Assembly (NCBI GenBank): GCA_965200525.1
Contig: OZ241368.1
Span: 1,116,001 to 1,180,000, forward strand
DNA length: 64,000 nt
Source of the DNA: JANNPJ01 sp965200525
Lineage (GTDB): Bacteria; Actinomycetota; Actinomycetes; Actinomycetales; Kineosporiaceae
Direction of reading: 5' to 3'
The notes under the pieces are model-generated. The model did not search any database, was not told the DNA's origin, and saw only the letters and a program-made list of their open reading frames with translations. Shown one piece after another: positions 25,571 to 33,984 of the stretch. How positions within the stretch are numbered: position 1 is the stretch's first letter; the number at the start of each line of letters is the position of its first letter. The translations under genes and the position numbers were made by a program.

Positions 25571-25596
25571 AACACGGCCGGACGGAGGGTCATTCC
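25571..25596 (-). promoter_or_regulatory. SigR-type promoter upstream of sigR (autoregulation)
   Basis: On the minus strand, GGAAT (25592-25596), then exactly 18 bases, then GTT (25571-25573). This is the SigR promoter consensus GGAAT-N18-GTT. It overlaps the last codon of the upstream hydrolase gene and would give a leader containing the AAGGAG-TTG start of the extended SigR form. Confidence 0.8.
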
Positions 25597-26222
25597 TGGC
25601 TCCACACGGGCAATCGCGCGGCCACCGCGACCGCCACCGCTCGGGGCACCGCCACCGGCCGGGCCAGCGAATGGTCGCCGGGTACCCCGACCACCTCGAC
25701 CCCGGGCAGGCCGAGGGCGGTGATGTCGGCCGGGCCGCCGAACGGGTCCTTGATCCCCTGGACGACGAACACCGGCACGCCCGCTCCGGCCAGCTCCGGA
25801 ACCCGGGACCGGTCCGGGCGGCCGGGCGGGTGCAGCGGAAAGGCCAGGCCGCAGACGGCGGTGGCGCCCAGCGCGAGCGCGGTCCGGCAGGCCACCCGGG
25901 CTCCGGCACTGCGGCCTCCGAGCACCAGCGGCGGACGGACGCCGCCGACGGGCGGCAGCGCGGGCAGCGCCACCAGCGCCTCGGTCCAGCCGATGTCGAG
26001 CCGCGGCGGCGGGGAGGCGACCCGCTTGCCCGCCACCCGCCAGGGCTGCTCGAGGAGCACCACCTCCCAGCCGGCGGCGACCACAGCGGCCCGGATCTCG
26101 GTCAGGTCGGGTGCGCCGATCCCGCCCCCGGCACCGTGACCGAGCACCAGTCGCCCGGCGGCCGCCGGCGGCGACCAGACGTGCAGCCGGGCCAGGCCCA
26201 GGGAGGTCGGCACGTCGATCAC
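25590..26222 (-). CDS. Alpha/beta-hydrolase of the KANL3/TEX30-like type
   Basis: Read from GTG at 26222 (210 residues, MIDVPTSLGL). Features are LVLGHGAGGG (oxyanion strand), the nucleophile elbow GGRSAGA with Ser, the acid strand VFVVQGIKDPFG with Asp, and the catalytic His in PGDHSL. This is a small dienelactone-hydrolase-like or predicted hydrolase family; the substrate is unknown. It lies 29 bp downstream of the SRAP gene and directly upstream of the SigR-type promoter, so these genes may form a loose minus-strand operon. Confidence 0.85.
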   Translation of the reverse strand: MIDVPTSLGLARLHVWSPPAAAGRLVLGHGAGGGIGAPDLTEIRAAVVAAGWEVVLLEQPWRVAGKRVASPPPRLDIGWTEALVALPALPPVGGVRPPLVLGGRSAGARVACRTALALGATAVCGLAFPLHPPGRPDRSRVPELAGAGVPVFVVQGIKDPFGGPADITALGLPGVEVVGVPGDHSLARPVAVPRAVAVAVAARLPVWSQE

Positions 26223-26251
26223 GTCGGTGGGGACGGCGGGCCCGACGGCGT

Positions 26252-27202
26252 TCAGAACAGCGGCTCCGCCAGCCGCTCGGCCCGGCCACCGATCAGCTCC
26301 CCGGTGGCTGGGTCGAGGACGCCGATCAGCTGGTTCTCGGGCGCCGGGTCGAGCAGTTCGGGGCCGTCGTTGCGAACCGAGTTGACCCGGGTACTGACCG
26401 GCAGGGTGGCGAACCGGCCCGGCGGCGGGTTCTCCAGCAGGGCCCGGACCGTGTCCGGGTCGCGCTGAGCCGGGTCGAGCCAGGCCGGCCAGCGATCGGC
26501 CGGCAGCACCAGCGGCATCCGGTCGTGGATCACGTCGAGGCCGGGCTCGGCCGCGGTCGTGATGATCGCGAACGTGACCAGCCAGGCCTGCGGGTCGTCG
26601 GCGTGCCGGGCCGCATCGCGCCAGAACTCGTAGATCCCGGCGAACGCCAGGCCGGCGCCGTCCGCCGGGTGGATGAAGAAGGGCTGCTTGCGCGGCTTGC
26701 CCTTGGCGTCCTTCTCGGTCGGGCTGACCTGCCACTCGTACCAGCCGTCGGCCGGCACCAGGCAGCGCCGGGTCAGCGCCGCCTTCTTGTAGGCCGGCTT
26801 CTCCAGCAGGCTCTCGGCCCGGGCGTTGATCATGCGGGCCCCGCCGGTCCGGTCCTTGCTCCAGGACGGCACCAGGCCCCAGGTCAGCGGGCGCAGCCGG
26901 CGGACCACCCGGGTCGGCGCGTCGGGAACGGTCTGACCGGCCGGGCCGGCCTGGACCGACTCCCCCGGCTCGGACTCGCCCTTCTCCCGCTCCACCGTGA
27001 CCGGCGACAGCACCCGCTCGAGCACGATCGGCACGGTGTCGGTCGGGGCGATGTTGTACCCGGTCAGCGTGACCTTGTCGGGGACGACCGGATCGGCGGC
27101 CGGATCGGCCGGGTCGGCGCCGGGGTCGAGGTCGTTCTCCTCGATCTCGAACAGCTCGACCAGATCATCCGGATTGCGGCTGGAGGCATAGCGTCCACAC
27201 AT
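26252..27202 (-). CDS. SRAP-family abasic-site-binding protein (YedK/HMCES-like)
   Basis: A 316-residue protein starting MCGRYAS. Cys2 becomes the N-terminal catalytic residue that forms a stable thiazolidine crosslink to abasic sites in single-stranded DNA. Other conserved features are INARAES, CLVPADGWYEW (catalytic Glu) and IHDRMPLVL (His). Residues about 35-100 include a Pro/Asp-rich insert (DPGADPADPAADP) longer than usual. The protein protects abasic sites during replication. TACGCT lies 7 nt before ATG, so the mRNA is probably leaderless. Confidence 0.94.
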   Translation of the reverse strand: MCGRYASSRNPDDLVELFEIEENDLDPGADPADPAADPVVPDKVTLTGYNIAPTDTVPIVLERVLSPVTVEREKGESEPGESVQAGPAGQTVPDAPTRVVRRLRPLTWGLVPSWSKDRTGGARMINARAESLLEKPAYKKAALTRRCLVPADGWYEWQVSPTEKDAKGKPRKQPFFIHPADGAGLAFAGIYEFWRDAARHADDPQAWLVTFAIITTAAEPGLDVIHDRMPLVLPADRWPAWLDPAQRDPDTVRALLENPPPGRFATLPVSTRVNSVRNDGPELLDPAPENQLIGVLDPATGELIGGRAERLAEPLF

Positions 27203-27309
27203 GGCAAGAAGCGTAGGCGAGATGGCGGATCCCGCCGCCGGGTCGGATTAGGGCGGATTTTGTGGCCTGTCCGCTCGCACTACCGGCCGGATAGCGGTAG
27301 CAAAGGAGA

Positions 27310-27984
27310 ATGACGATCGTTCGCCGCCTGGCCCGCCCGCTCCTCGCCGCTCCGCTGATCCAGAGCGGGCTCGAAGCCGCCCGTCATCCGGGCCCTCAGG
27401 TCGAGATCTCCGGCCCGCTCATCCAGAAGGCCTCCGGGCCGCTCAAGCTGCCCGCCGACCCGCTGCAGGTGGTCCGCGGCGCCGGCGCCGTGACCGCGGT
27501 GGCCGGCCTGCTGCTCTCCGCGGGCAAGCTGCCCCGGCTGTCGGCGCTGGCCATCGTGGTGGCCGCGCCCGCCGTCCAGAACAACCAGCCGTTCTGGAAG
27601 GAGAAGGACCCGGAGCTGCGGCGCAGCCAGCGCAACACGTTCATCACCAACCTGGGCCTGCTCGGCGGTGCCCTGCTGGCCTCGGTCGACACCGAGGGCC
27701 GGCCGGGCCTGGCCTGGCGCGGCCGGCGGGCCGGCAAGCTGGCCGCCTCGGCCGCGCGCGACGCCGGCACCGGCGCCGTCCTGTCGGTGAAGGACGCCCA
27801 GGAGTCGGCCCGCCAGAGCGGTCGCAAGGCCCGCAAGGCGGCCAGGAAGGCGCAGAAGCGGGCGCTGAAGGTGGCCGACAAGCAGAGCAGCAAGGTCAGC
27901 AAGGCCGCGAGCAAGCAGACGGCGAAGGCGACCAAGGCCGCCAACAAGGCCGCCGGCAAGGCCCGGGCGAGCCTGCCGGTCTGA
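27310..27984 (+). CDS. DoxX-like membrane protein with long Lys/Ala-rich histone-H1-like tail
   Basis: A 224-residue protein with ribosome binding site AAAGGAG before ATG 27310. The first 140 residues match DoxX-family membrane proteins (PLIQSGLEAARHP, hydrophobic segments around 65-95 and 115-130). Residues about 165-224 are a highly basic, Lys/Ala/Ser-rich low-complexity tail (KVSKAASKQTAKATKAANK). The tail resembles bacterial histone-like C-termini and may bind nucleic acid or acidic polymer at the membrane. It is divergent from the SRAP gene and upstream of aroA. Confidence 0.8.
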   Translation: MTIVRRLARPLLAAPLIQSGLEAARHPGPQVEISGPLIQKASGPLKLPADPLQVVRGAGAVTAVAGLLLSAGKLPRLSALAIVVAAPAVQNNQPFWKEKDPELRRSQRNTFITNLGLLGGALLASVDTEGRPGLAWRGRRAGKLAASAARDAGTGAVLSVKDAQESARQSGRKARKAARKAQKRALKVADKQSSKVSKAASKQTAKATKAANKAAGKARASLPV

Positions 27985-28030
27985 CGCCGGTCCGACGTCG
28001 GCCCGGCCCGCACACTACGCTCGGCGAATT

Positions 28031-29329
28031 ATGAGTGATGATCTCTGGCCGGCTCCGACCATCGACCACCCGGTGCGGGCGACCGTCTCGCTGCCCGGCT
28101 CCAAGTCGCTCACGAACCGCTACCTGGTGCTCGCGGCCGTGGCCGACGAGCCCTCCCGGCTGCGGGCCCCGTTGCGTTCGCGCGACACCCTGCTGATGGC
28201 CGGGGCGGTGGCGGCCCTCGGGGCCCGGATCGAGGACGCCACCGCCAGCGGCGGGTTCGGCGCGGACTGGCTGATCACCCCGGGTGAGCTGCACGGGCCG
28301 GCCACGATCGACGTCGGCCTGGCCGGCACCGTGATGCGCTTCCTGCCGCCGGTGGCCGCGCTGGCCACCGGCGACATCGCGTTCGACGGCGACCCGTACG
28401 CCCGCAAGCGGCCGATGGGCCCGATCGTCCGGGCCCTACGGGATCTCGGGGTCGATGTGGACGATTCCGGTACCGGCCGGCTGCCGTTCGTGGTGCGCGG
28501 TACCGGTCGGGTCCGCGGCGGAACGATCGAGGTCGACGCCTCGGCGTCGTCCCAGTTCGTCTCGGCCCTGCTACTGGTCGGCGCCCGGTTCGACGAGGGC
28601 CTGACCCTGCGGCACGTCGGGCCGCCGATCCCGAGCGCCCCGCACGTCACGATGACCGTCGAGGCGCTCCGGGATGTCGGCGTGGTGATCGACGACTCGG
28701 AGCCGGAAATCTGGCGGGTCGAACCGGGCCGGGTCGGCGGGCTCGACGTGCTGGTCGAGCCCGACCTGTCGAACGCGGCCCCGTTCCTGGCCGCGGCCGC
28801 GGTCACCGGGGGCCGGGTCCAGGTCTCGAGCTGGCCGCAGTACACCACTCAGGCCGGCGACGAGCTGCGCGACCTGCTCGACTCGATGGGGGCCGAGGTG
28901 TCGCTGGACCGCGACGGGCTGACCGTCGAGGGGGTCGGCGAGCTCTACGGGATCGATGCCGACTTGAGCTCGGCCGGTGAGCTGACGCCGGTGGTGGCCG
29001 CCCTCGCGGCCCTTGCCGAGACGCCGTCCCACCTGCGCGGCATCGCCCATCTGCGCGGTCACGAGACCGACCGGCTGACCGCCCTGGCGACCGAGATCAA
29101 CCGGCTCGGCGGCGACGTCACCGAGACCCCGGACAGCCTGATCATCAAGCCGGCCAAGCTGCACGGCGGCACCTTCCGGACCTACGACGACCACCGGATC
29201 GCCACCGCCGCCGCCGTGATCGGCCTGCGAGTGCCGGGCGTGCTGGTGGAGAACATCGGCACCACGGCCAAGACGCTGCCCGACTTCACCGGTCTGTGGG
29301 GCCGGATGCTCACCGACTCCGGGAACTGA
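28031..29329 (+). CDS. aroA: 3-phosphoshikimate 1-carboxyvinyltransferase (EPSP synthase)
   Basis: A 432-residue cytoplasmic enzyme of the shikimate pathway that joins PEP and shikimate-3-phosphate. Visible signatures are LPGSKSLTNRYLVLAAVA near the start, LAGTVMRFLPPVAAL, the RPMGPIVRALRDLG region, and DDHRIATAAAVIGLRVPG at the end. Its stop codon overlaps the rsgA start (TGATG). The aroA-rsgA-hisN order near sigR is conserved in other actinobacteria. Confidence 0.97.
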   Translation: MSDDLWPAPTIDHPVRATVSLPGSKSLTNRYLVLAAVADEPSRLRAPLRSRDTLLMAGAVAALGARIEDATASGGFGADWLITPGELHGPATIDVGLAGTVMRFLPPVAALATGDIAFDGDPYARKRPMGPIVRALRDLGVDVDDSGTGRLPFVVRGTGRVRGGTIEVDASASSQFVSALLLVGARFDEGLTLRHVGPPIPSAPHVTMTVEALRDVGVVIDDSEPEIWRVEPGRVGGLDVLVEPDLSNAAPFLAAAAVTGGRVQVSSWPQYTTQAGDELRDLLDSMGAEVSLDRDGLTVEGVGELYGIDADLSSAGELTPVVAALAALAETPSHLRGIAHLRGHETDRLTALATEINRLGGDVTETPDSLIIKPAKLHGGTFRTYDDHRIATAAAVIGLRVPGVLVENIGTTAKTLPDFTGLWGRMLTDSGN

Positions 29330-30381
29330 TGTCCCCACGGCCACCTCGGGACGACGAGTCGCAGATCCGGTTCCGGCCGAATCCGCGCGGCTCCCGGCCC
29401 CGGACCAAGGACCGGCCCACTCACAGCGACGCCCTGACCGCCCAGGTGGTCACCGTCGACCGGGGGCGGTACGGCTGCCTGCTCGGCGGCTTCGAAGCGG
29501 CCGAGTCGGCGCCGGTGATCGTCTCGATGAAGGCCCGTGAGCTGGGCAAGTCGGCGGTGCTGGTCGGCGATCGGGTCGGCCTGGTCGGGGACGTGTCCGG
29601 GCAGCCGGGCTCGCTGGCCCGGATCGTGCGGGTCGAGCCGCGCCGCTCGATGCTGCGCCGCAGTGCCGACGACACCGATCCGGTCGAGCGCGGGATCGTG
29701 GCCAACGCCGACCAGCTGGCCGTGGTCACCGCGCTGGCCGATCCGGAGCCCCGGGCCCGGATGGTGGACCGCTGCCTGGTCGCCGCCTACGACGCCGGAC
29801 TGGACCCCCTGCTGGTGCTGACCAAGGCCGACCTGAAGGACCCGGCCGAGTTCACCACCGGGTACGCCGCGCTGGAGGTGCCCTGGCTGGTCACCCACCG
29901 GACCGCGGACTCGCCCGAGGGCGGCGTCCGGATCGTCGGGCTGGACGAGGTCCGCGAGCACCTGACCGGCCGGGTCACGGTGCTGATCGGGCACTCCGGG
30001 GTGGGTAAGTCGACACTGGTCAACGCCCTGGTCCCGAGCGCCGACCGGGCCATCGGCCGGGTCAACGACGTCACCGGGCGGGGCCGGCACACCTCGACCT
30101 CGGCGGTCGCGCTGCGGCTGCCGGACGGCGGCTGGGTGGTCGACACCCCCGGCGTGCGCTCGTTCGGCCTGGCCCACGTGGACCCGGACCGGATCCTGCG
30201 GGCCTTCCCCGAGCTGGCCGCCGGCACCGCCGAGTGCCCGCGCGGATGCACCCACGACGAGCCGGAGTGCGGGCTGGACGACTGGGTCGCCGAGGGGCAC
30301 GCCGGCTCCAGCGGCGCGGCGCGCCTCGAATCCCTGCGCCGCCTGCTGCGGGCTCGCTCCGGAGCCCCGGCCGAACCCTGA
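29329..30381 (+). CDS. rsgA: Ribosome small-subunit-dependent GTPase A
   Basis: A 350-residue protein from ATG 29329, overlapping the aroA stop. An N-terminal OB-fold-like domain is followed by a circularly permuted GTPase with G4 TKADLKD before G1 GHSGVGKST and G3 DTPGVRSFGL. The C-terminal zinc site is C-x4-C-x-H-x5-C-like (ECPRGCTHDEPEC). It acts in late maturation of the 30S subunit. Coupled translation with aroA is likely from the overlap. Confidence 0.96.
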   Translation: MSPRPPRDDESQIRFRPNPRGSRPRTKDRPTHSDALTAQVVTVDRGRYGCLLGGFEAAESAPVIVSMKARELGKSAVLVGDRVGLVGDVSGQPGSLARIVRVEPRRSMLRRSADDTDPVERGIVANADQLAVVTALADPEPRARMVDRCLVAAYDAGLDPLLVLTKADLKDPAEFTTGYAALEVPWLVTHRTADSPEGGVRIVGLDEVREHLTGRVTVLIGHSGVGKSTLVNALVPSADRAIGRVNDVTGRGRHTSTSAVALRLPDGGWVVDTPGVRSFGLAHVDPDRILRAFPELAAGTAECPRGCTHDEPECGLDDWVAEGHAGSSGAARLESLRRLLRARSGAPAEP

Positions 30382-30389
30382 GCTCTTGG

Positions 30390-30938
30390 TCAGGGGGCCT
30401 TGGTGTTGGCGATGGTGTCGGACCAGACCGCCTTGGCCCCACTGTCCCCGACCCGGTAGGTCCAGACCGTGGCCGCGACCCCGGCGACCAGGGTGAGCGC
30501 GATGGCCCCGGCCAGCAGCGGGCGGGCCACCGCCTCGGAACCGGCGAGGGCACGGTCGGAGCCGGCCGCACCCGTGGTGGACGCGCCGGTGGTGGACGCG
30601 CCGGTGGTGGCCCGGCGGACCAGCCACCAGGCGATGATCGAGGCGACCAGCTGGGCGAAGGCGAAGTACTGCAGATCGCGGCCGAGGGCGGCATGGTGGG
30701 CGGCGACCTCGGACCCAGTCACCCCGCTCAGCCGGGCCTGGAGCTTCTCGCCCGACTCCTTGGCCACGAACGAGGCCAGGAAGGCGAGGGCGTTGCCGAG
30801 GATCGCCCAGGGCAGTTCCGAGCGCCACTTCGGCCGGATCACGAACAGCACCGTCACGACCGACAGCAGCGGCAGCAGCACGACGACCGCGTGGACGACG
30901 AGCGCGTGAACGGGAAGCCCGTTGATGAGATCGAACAT
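30390..30938 (-). CDS. DUF2231 membrane protein
   Basis: A 182-residue protein with four predicted hydrophobic segments (about residues 9-35, 43-62, 90-107 and 140-160), starting MFDLINGLPVHALVVHAVVV. The His-containing first helix is typical of DUF2231, where paired histidines may bind haem or metal. A repeated TTGAS linker sits between helices 3 and 4. It is convergent with rsgA, only 8 bp apart. TAAGGT lies 7 nt before ATG, suggesting a leaderless mRNA. Function unknown. Confidence 0.82.
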   Translation of the reverse strand: MFDLINGLPVHALVVHAVVVLLPLLSVVTVLFVIRPKWRSELPWAILGNALAFLASFVAKESGEKLQARLSGVTGSEVAAHHAALGRDLQYFAFAQLVASIIAWWLVRRATTGASTTGASTTGAAGSDRALAGSEAVARPLLAGAIALTLVAGVAATVWTYRVGDSGAKAVWSDTIANTKAP

Positions 30939-31070
30939 GGGCCAGACCTTAAACCCTCAACCAGTTACCGGCGAGGATTTCGGTCCACCGCCCGGGCCCC
31001 GGCCGAACGGCCCAGATCGGGCTCATCCTTTTCGGACGAGCGGGGCGAAACAACGGTACCGTCCGTCCCC

Positions 31071-31859
31071 GTGGGTTATGACGATGATCTCCGGCTGGCA
31101 CACGTGATCGCCGATCAGGTGGACCGGCTCACCATGTCCCGGTTCCAGGCCGTCGACCTGGTGGTCGAGACCAAGCCCGACCTGACGCCGGTCAGCGACG
31201 CCGACCGGGCCGCCGAGGAGCTGATCCGCAACTCGCTGAAGCGGACCCGGCCCCGGGACGCCGTCCTGGGCGAGGAGTTCGGCTCCTCCGGCCACGGTGC
31301 CCGGCAGTGGATCGTCGACCCGATCGACGGAACCAAGAACTTCGTCCGCGGTGTACCGGTCTGGGCCACCCTGATCTGCCTGGTCGACGCCAAGCGCCCG
31401 GTGCTGGGCCTGGTCTCGGCGCCGGCGCTGGGACGGCGCTGGTGGGCCGCCAGCGGCACCGGCGCCTGGACCGGCCGCAGCCTGTCCGCGGCCCGGCGAC
31501 TGCAGGTGTCCAAGGTCGAGCAGCTCAGCGACGCCTCGCTGTCGTACGCCTCGTTCCGCGGCTGGGAGGACCAGGGCCGCGGCGAGGCCTTCCTCGACCT
31601 GACCCGCCAGGTCTGGCGCAGCCGGGCCTACGGCGACTTCTGGTCGTACATGCTGCTGGCCGAGGGCGCCGTCGACCTGGCCTGCGAGCCCGAACTGGCG
31701 CTGTACGACATGGCCGCGCTGGTGCCGATCGTGCTCGAGGCGGGCGGGGCGTTCACCTCGCTGGACGGTGTCGAGGGGCCGTACGGCGGCAACGCCGTGG
31801 CCAGCAACGGACTGCTGCACGCGGCCGCGCTGGAGGCGCTGCGCAAGTCCTCGGACTGA
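31071..31859 (+). CDS. hisN: Histidinol-phosphatase, inositol-monophosphatase family
   Basis: GTG at 31071 gives 262 residues; upstream in-frame codons are non-conserved. Metal-binding signatures are present: GEEFG (Glu), IVDPIDGTKNFVRGVP (Asp and Asp) and the C-terminal ALYDMAALVPIVLEAGG (Asp). It matches actinobacterial HisN, which performs the penultimate step of histidine synthesis. Its position after aroA-rsgA is a conserved actinobacterial arrangement. TACCGT lies 8 nt before the GTG. Its last 232 bp are overlapped by a convergent membrane-protein frame. Confidence 0.93.
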   Translation: MGYDDDLRLAHVIADQVDRLTMSRFQAVDLVVETKPDLTPVSDADRAAEELIRNSLKRTRPRDAVLGEEFGSSGHGARQWIVDPIDGTKNFVRGVPVWATLICLVDAKRPVLGLVSAPALGRRWWAASGTGAWTGRSLSAARRLQVSKVEQLSDASLSYASFRGWEDQGRGEAFLDLTRQVWRSRAYGDFWSYMLLAEGAVDLACEPELALYDMAALVPIVLEAGGAFTSLDGVEGPYGGNAVASNGLLHAAALEALRKSSD

Positions 31860-32581
31860 CCGGCGGCCGCTGGGCCGAACCGCCGGCCCCAGGCCGCGAT
31901 CAGGACCGGCGCCAGCAGGCCGGCCCCGAGATCGAACCAGCCGTAGCCTCCGGCCGCCCCGGACGGCGGGTTGCCCTGGCCGATCAGGTGCAGCACCGGA
32001 TCGGTGGGCTGCCAGGCCCAGGTGCCGAGCGACGTGCCGACCAGTTCCAGATAGCTGACGACGACGAAGCAGCCGACGTACAGCAGCCGGGCCCGGCCCC
32101 AGAGCAGGAAGCCGAGCAGGCAGCCGAACCAGAACGCGCCCAGCACGTCGTGCCGCGAGCTCAGCAACCCGTACGCCGTCCAGGCCCCGCCGATCGAGAC
32201 GGTCAGTGTGACCGCGGCCCGCGAGTGGGCCCGCAGCAGGGCGCTGCGGCCGAGGGCCAGCGCGGCCAGGTAGACCAGGCCGTGGCCCGGCGGCACGAAG
32301 CCGGGCACCGTGCCGATCCGGTAGACGTAGGCCCCCAGCAGCGGCGAGAAGGTGTACTCGATCACCGAGGCGAAACCAACCACGAGCAGGGTCTGGACCC
32401 GCACCAGCACCGGCTCGCGGCGCAGCAGAGCGCCCAGCAGCAGCCAGGTGAGCCCGGCCAGCACCAGCTGACGGGCCAGTTCGTGACCGGTCAGGCCGGG
32501 GACGGCATCGACCAGCAGGATGACGCCGATCCAGCCGAGCACGGTGGCCGCCACCCTCAGGTCACGCTCCGGCCGATGCAT
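31628..32581 (-). CDS. Predicted polytopic membrane protein; 3' end antisense to hisN
   Basis: Read from ATG 32581 (317 residues), with CAGGAT 6 nt upstream. It has about six or seven hydrophobic segments within residues 1-240 (for example LAALALGRSALL and VGCFVVVSYLELVGTSLG). I do not recognise the family. The last 77 codons run opposite to the hisN coding sequence and are Ser/Ala-rich, so the conserved domain probably ends near 31860. A lost stop codon or frameshift near that point would explain the long convergent overlap. Confidence 0.65.
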   Translation of the reverse strand: MHRPERDLRVAATVLGWIGVILLVDAVPGLTGHELARQLVLAGLTWLLLGALLRREPVLVRVQTLLVVGFASVIEYTFSPLLGAYVYRIGTVPGFVPPGHGLVYLAALALGRSALLRAHSRAAVTLTVSIGGAWTAYGLLSSRHDVLGAFWFGCLLGFLLWGRARLLYVGCFVVVSYLELVGTSLGTWAWQPTDPVLHLIGQGNPPSGAAGGYGWFDLGAGLLAPVLIAAWGRRFGPAAAGQSEDLRSASSAAACSSPLLATALPPYGPSTPSSEVNAPPASSTIGTSAAMSYSASSGSQARSTAPSASSMYDQKSP

Positions 32582-32644
32582 CCGTCCATCCTGTCCTGTG
32601 CGGTGGCTTGGAAATACCCGCACCCCCCGTCAGACTTGTAACCA

Positions 32645-32801
32645 GTGGAGGGGAGTACTCCCCTAGCGTTGGTGTCGTCAGCACGGCCTCTGCCCGGTTC
32701 GCGCGGCGAACCTGGTACGCCCGGCACCTTCGGCCCTGCCTGTTCTCACAGGGCGGAGGAGACCTCCGGTTCTTTCTCGATCCATCGAACCGGAGGCAAA
32801 C
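32645..32801 (+). promoter_or_regulatory. Probable yybP-ykoY manganese riboswitch controlling terC
   Basis: The 5' leader contains GGGGAGTA within AGGGGAGTACTCCCCT (32649-32664), followed by the GTCGTCAGCACG segment and paired stems ending in ACGCCCGGCACC. I recognise this as resembling actinobacterial yybP-ykoY leaders of TerC-type exporters. Just before the gene, CCTCCGGTTC (32763-32772) pairs perfectly with GAACCGGAGG (32787-32796), burying the GGAGG ribosome binding site. GGAGG at 32755-32759 can compete for CCTCC, providing a switch between structures. Control would be at translation. Confidence 0.7.
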
Positions 32802-33917
32802 ATGCAGGTCACCATCGGATGGTGGGTCGGAACCCTCACGGTCATCGGGCTGCTGCTGATCATCGATCTGGTGATCAGTGGGCGGCGGGGCCGGCCGAGT
32901 GCCCGGCAGAGCGCCAGATGGGTGATCTTCTACATCGCTGTCGCCCTGATCTTCGGGCTGGTGGTCGGGCTCTCGTTCGGAGCCACCTACGGCGGTCAGT
33001 TCCTGGCCGGCTGGCTCACCGAGTACAGCCTGAGTGTGGACAATCTTTTTGTCTTCATGGTGTTGATGGCCCGGTTCGCGGTGCCCTCACAACTGCAGCT
33101 GCGGGTGCTCACCGTAGGCGTGGTGATCGCGCTGGTGCTGCGGGGTGGGCTGATCGCGGTCGGCGCGGTGGCCCTGACCCAGTTCTCCTGGCTGTTCTAC
33201 ATCTTCGGCGCCTTCCTCTTCTACACCGCCTACTCGATGCTCCGGTCCGACCACGCCGAGCAGAGCGAGACCGCGGCGCCGGCCCCACCGGGAGGCCCGG
33301 CGGCCGACGAGCCGACCACCGTTCGCCTGCTGAACCGGCTGCTGCCGAACACACCGGTCTGGCACGGCAGCCGGCTCACGATCCGGCAGAACGGCCGGCT
33401 GCTGGTCACCCCGATGCTGCTGACCATGCTGGCCATCGGGTTCACCGACGTGCTCTTCGCCCTCGACTCGATCCCGGCCATCTTCGGGCTCACCACCGAG
33501 CCGTTCCTGGTGGTCAGCGCCAACGCGTTCGCCCTGATCGGGTTGCGGCAGCTGTTCTTCGTGGTCCGCAGCCTGCTCGACCGGCTGGTGCATCTGAGCA
33601 AGGGGCTGTCGCTGGTGCTGGCTTTCATCGGGGCCAAGCTGGTTCTGGAGGCCCTGCACACCAACACCCTGCCGTTCCTCAACGGCGGCGAACCGTTCCA
33701 CTGGGCGCCGGAGATCCCGACCTCGATCTCCCTCGGCGTCGTCGTCGGGATCGTCCTGATCACCGCCGTGACCAGCATGATCTCCGACCGGCGGCAGCAC
33801 GCCGCGACCCCCGTCACGCCCCGGCCGGACGCCACCCTGGACTACCCGGGCGACTCCGCCGAGCTCGACGAACTGGACGCCGGCCCGGCGATCGGGCCGA
33901 TCCTGGATCACCGCTGA
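32802..33917 (+). CDS. TerC-family membrane protein, likely metal exporter
   Basis: A 371-residue protein with seven to nine hydrophobic helices. TerC signatures include YSLSVDNLFVFMVLM and FTDVLFALDSIPAIFGL; the acidic residues within membrane helices are thought to coordinate metal. A Pro/Ala-rich loop lies at about 150-170. The ribosome binding site GGAGG is sequestered by an upstream hairpin. Manganese export is inferred from the probable riboswitch and the family, as experimentally shown for other riboswitch-linked TerC or Alx proteins. Confidence 0.92.
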   Translation: MQVTIGWWVGTLTVIGLLLIIDLVISGRRGRPSARQSARWVIFYIAVALIFGLVVGLSFGATYGGQFLAGWLTEYSLSVDNLFVFMVLMARFAVPSQLQLRVLTVGVVIALVLRGGLIAVGAVALTQFSWLFYIFGAFLFYTAYSMLRSDHAEQSETAAPAPPGGPAADEPTTVRLLNRLLPNTPVWHGSRLTIRQNGRLLVTPMLLTMLAIGFTDVLFALDSIPAIFGLTTEPFLVVSANAFALIGLRQLFFVVRSLLDRLVHLSKGLSLVLAFIGAKLVLEALHTNTLPFLNGGEPFHWAPEIPTSISLGVVVGIVLITAVTSMISDRRQHAATPVTPRPDATLDYPGDSAELDELDAGPAIGPILDHR

Positions 33918-33984
33918 GCGGGTCGGCGGCCCCGGCGGAACGGGACTGGCATCGTTCTTCACCGAACAAGGGCAGAATGCTTCC

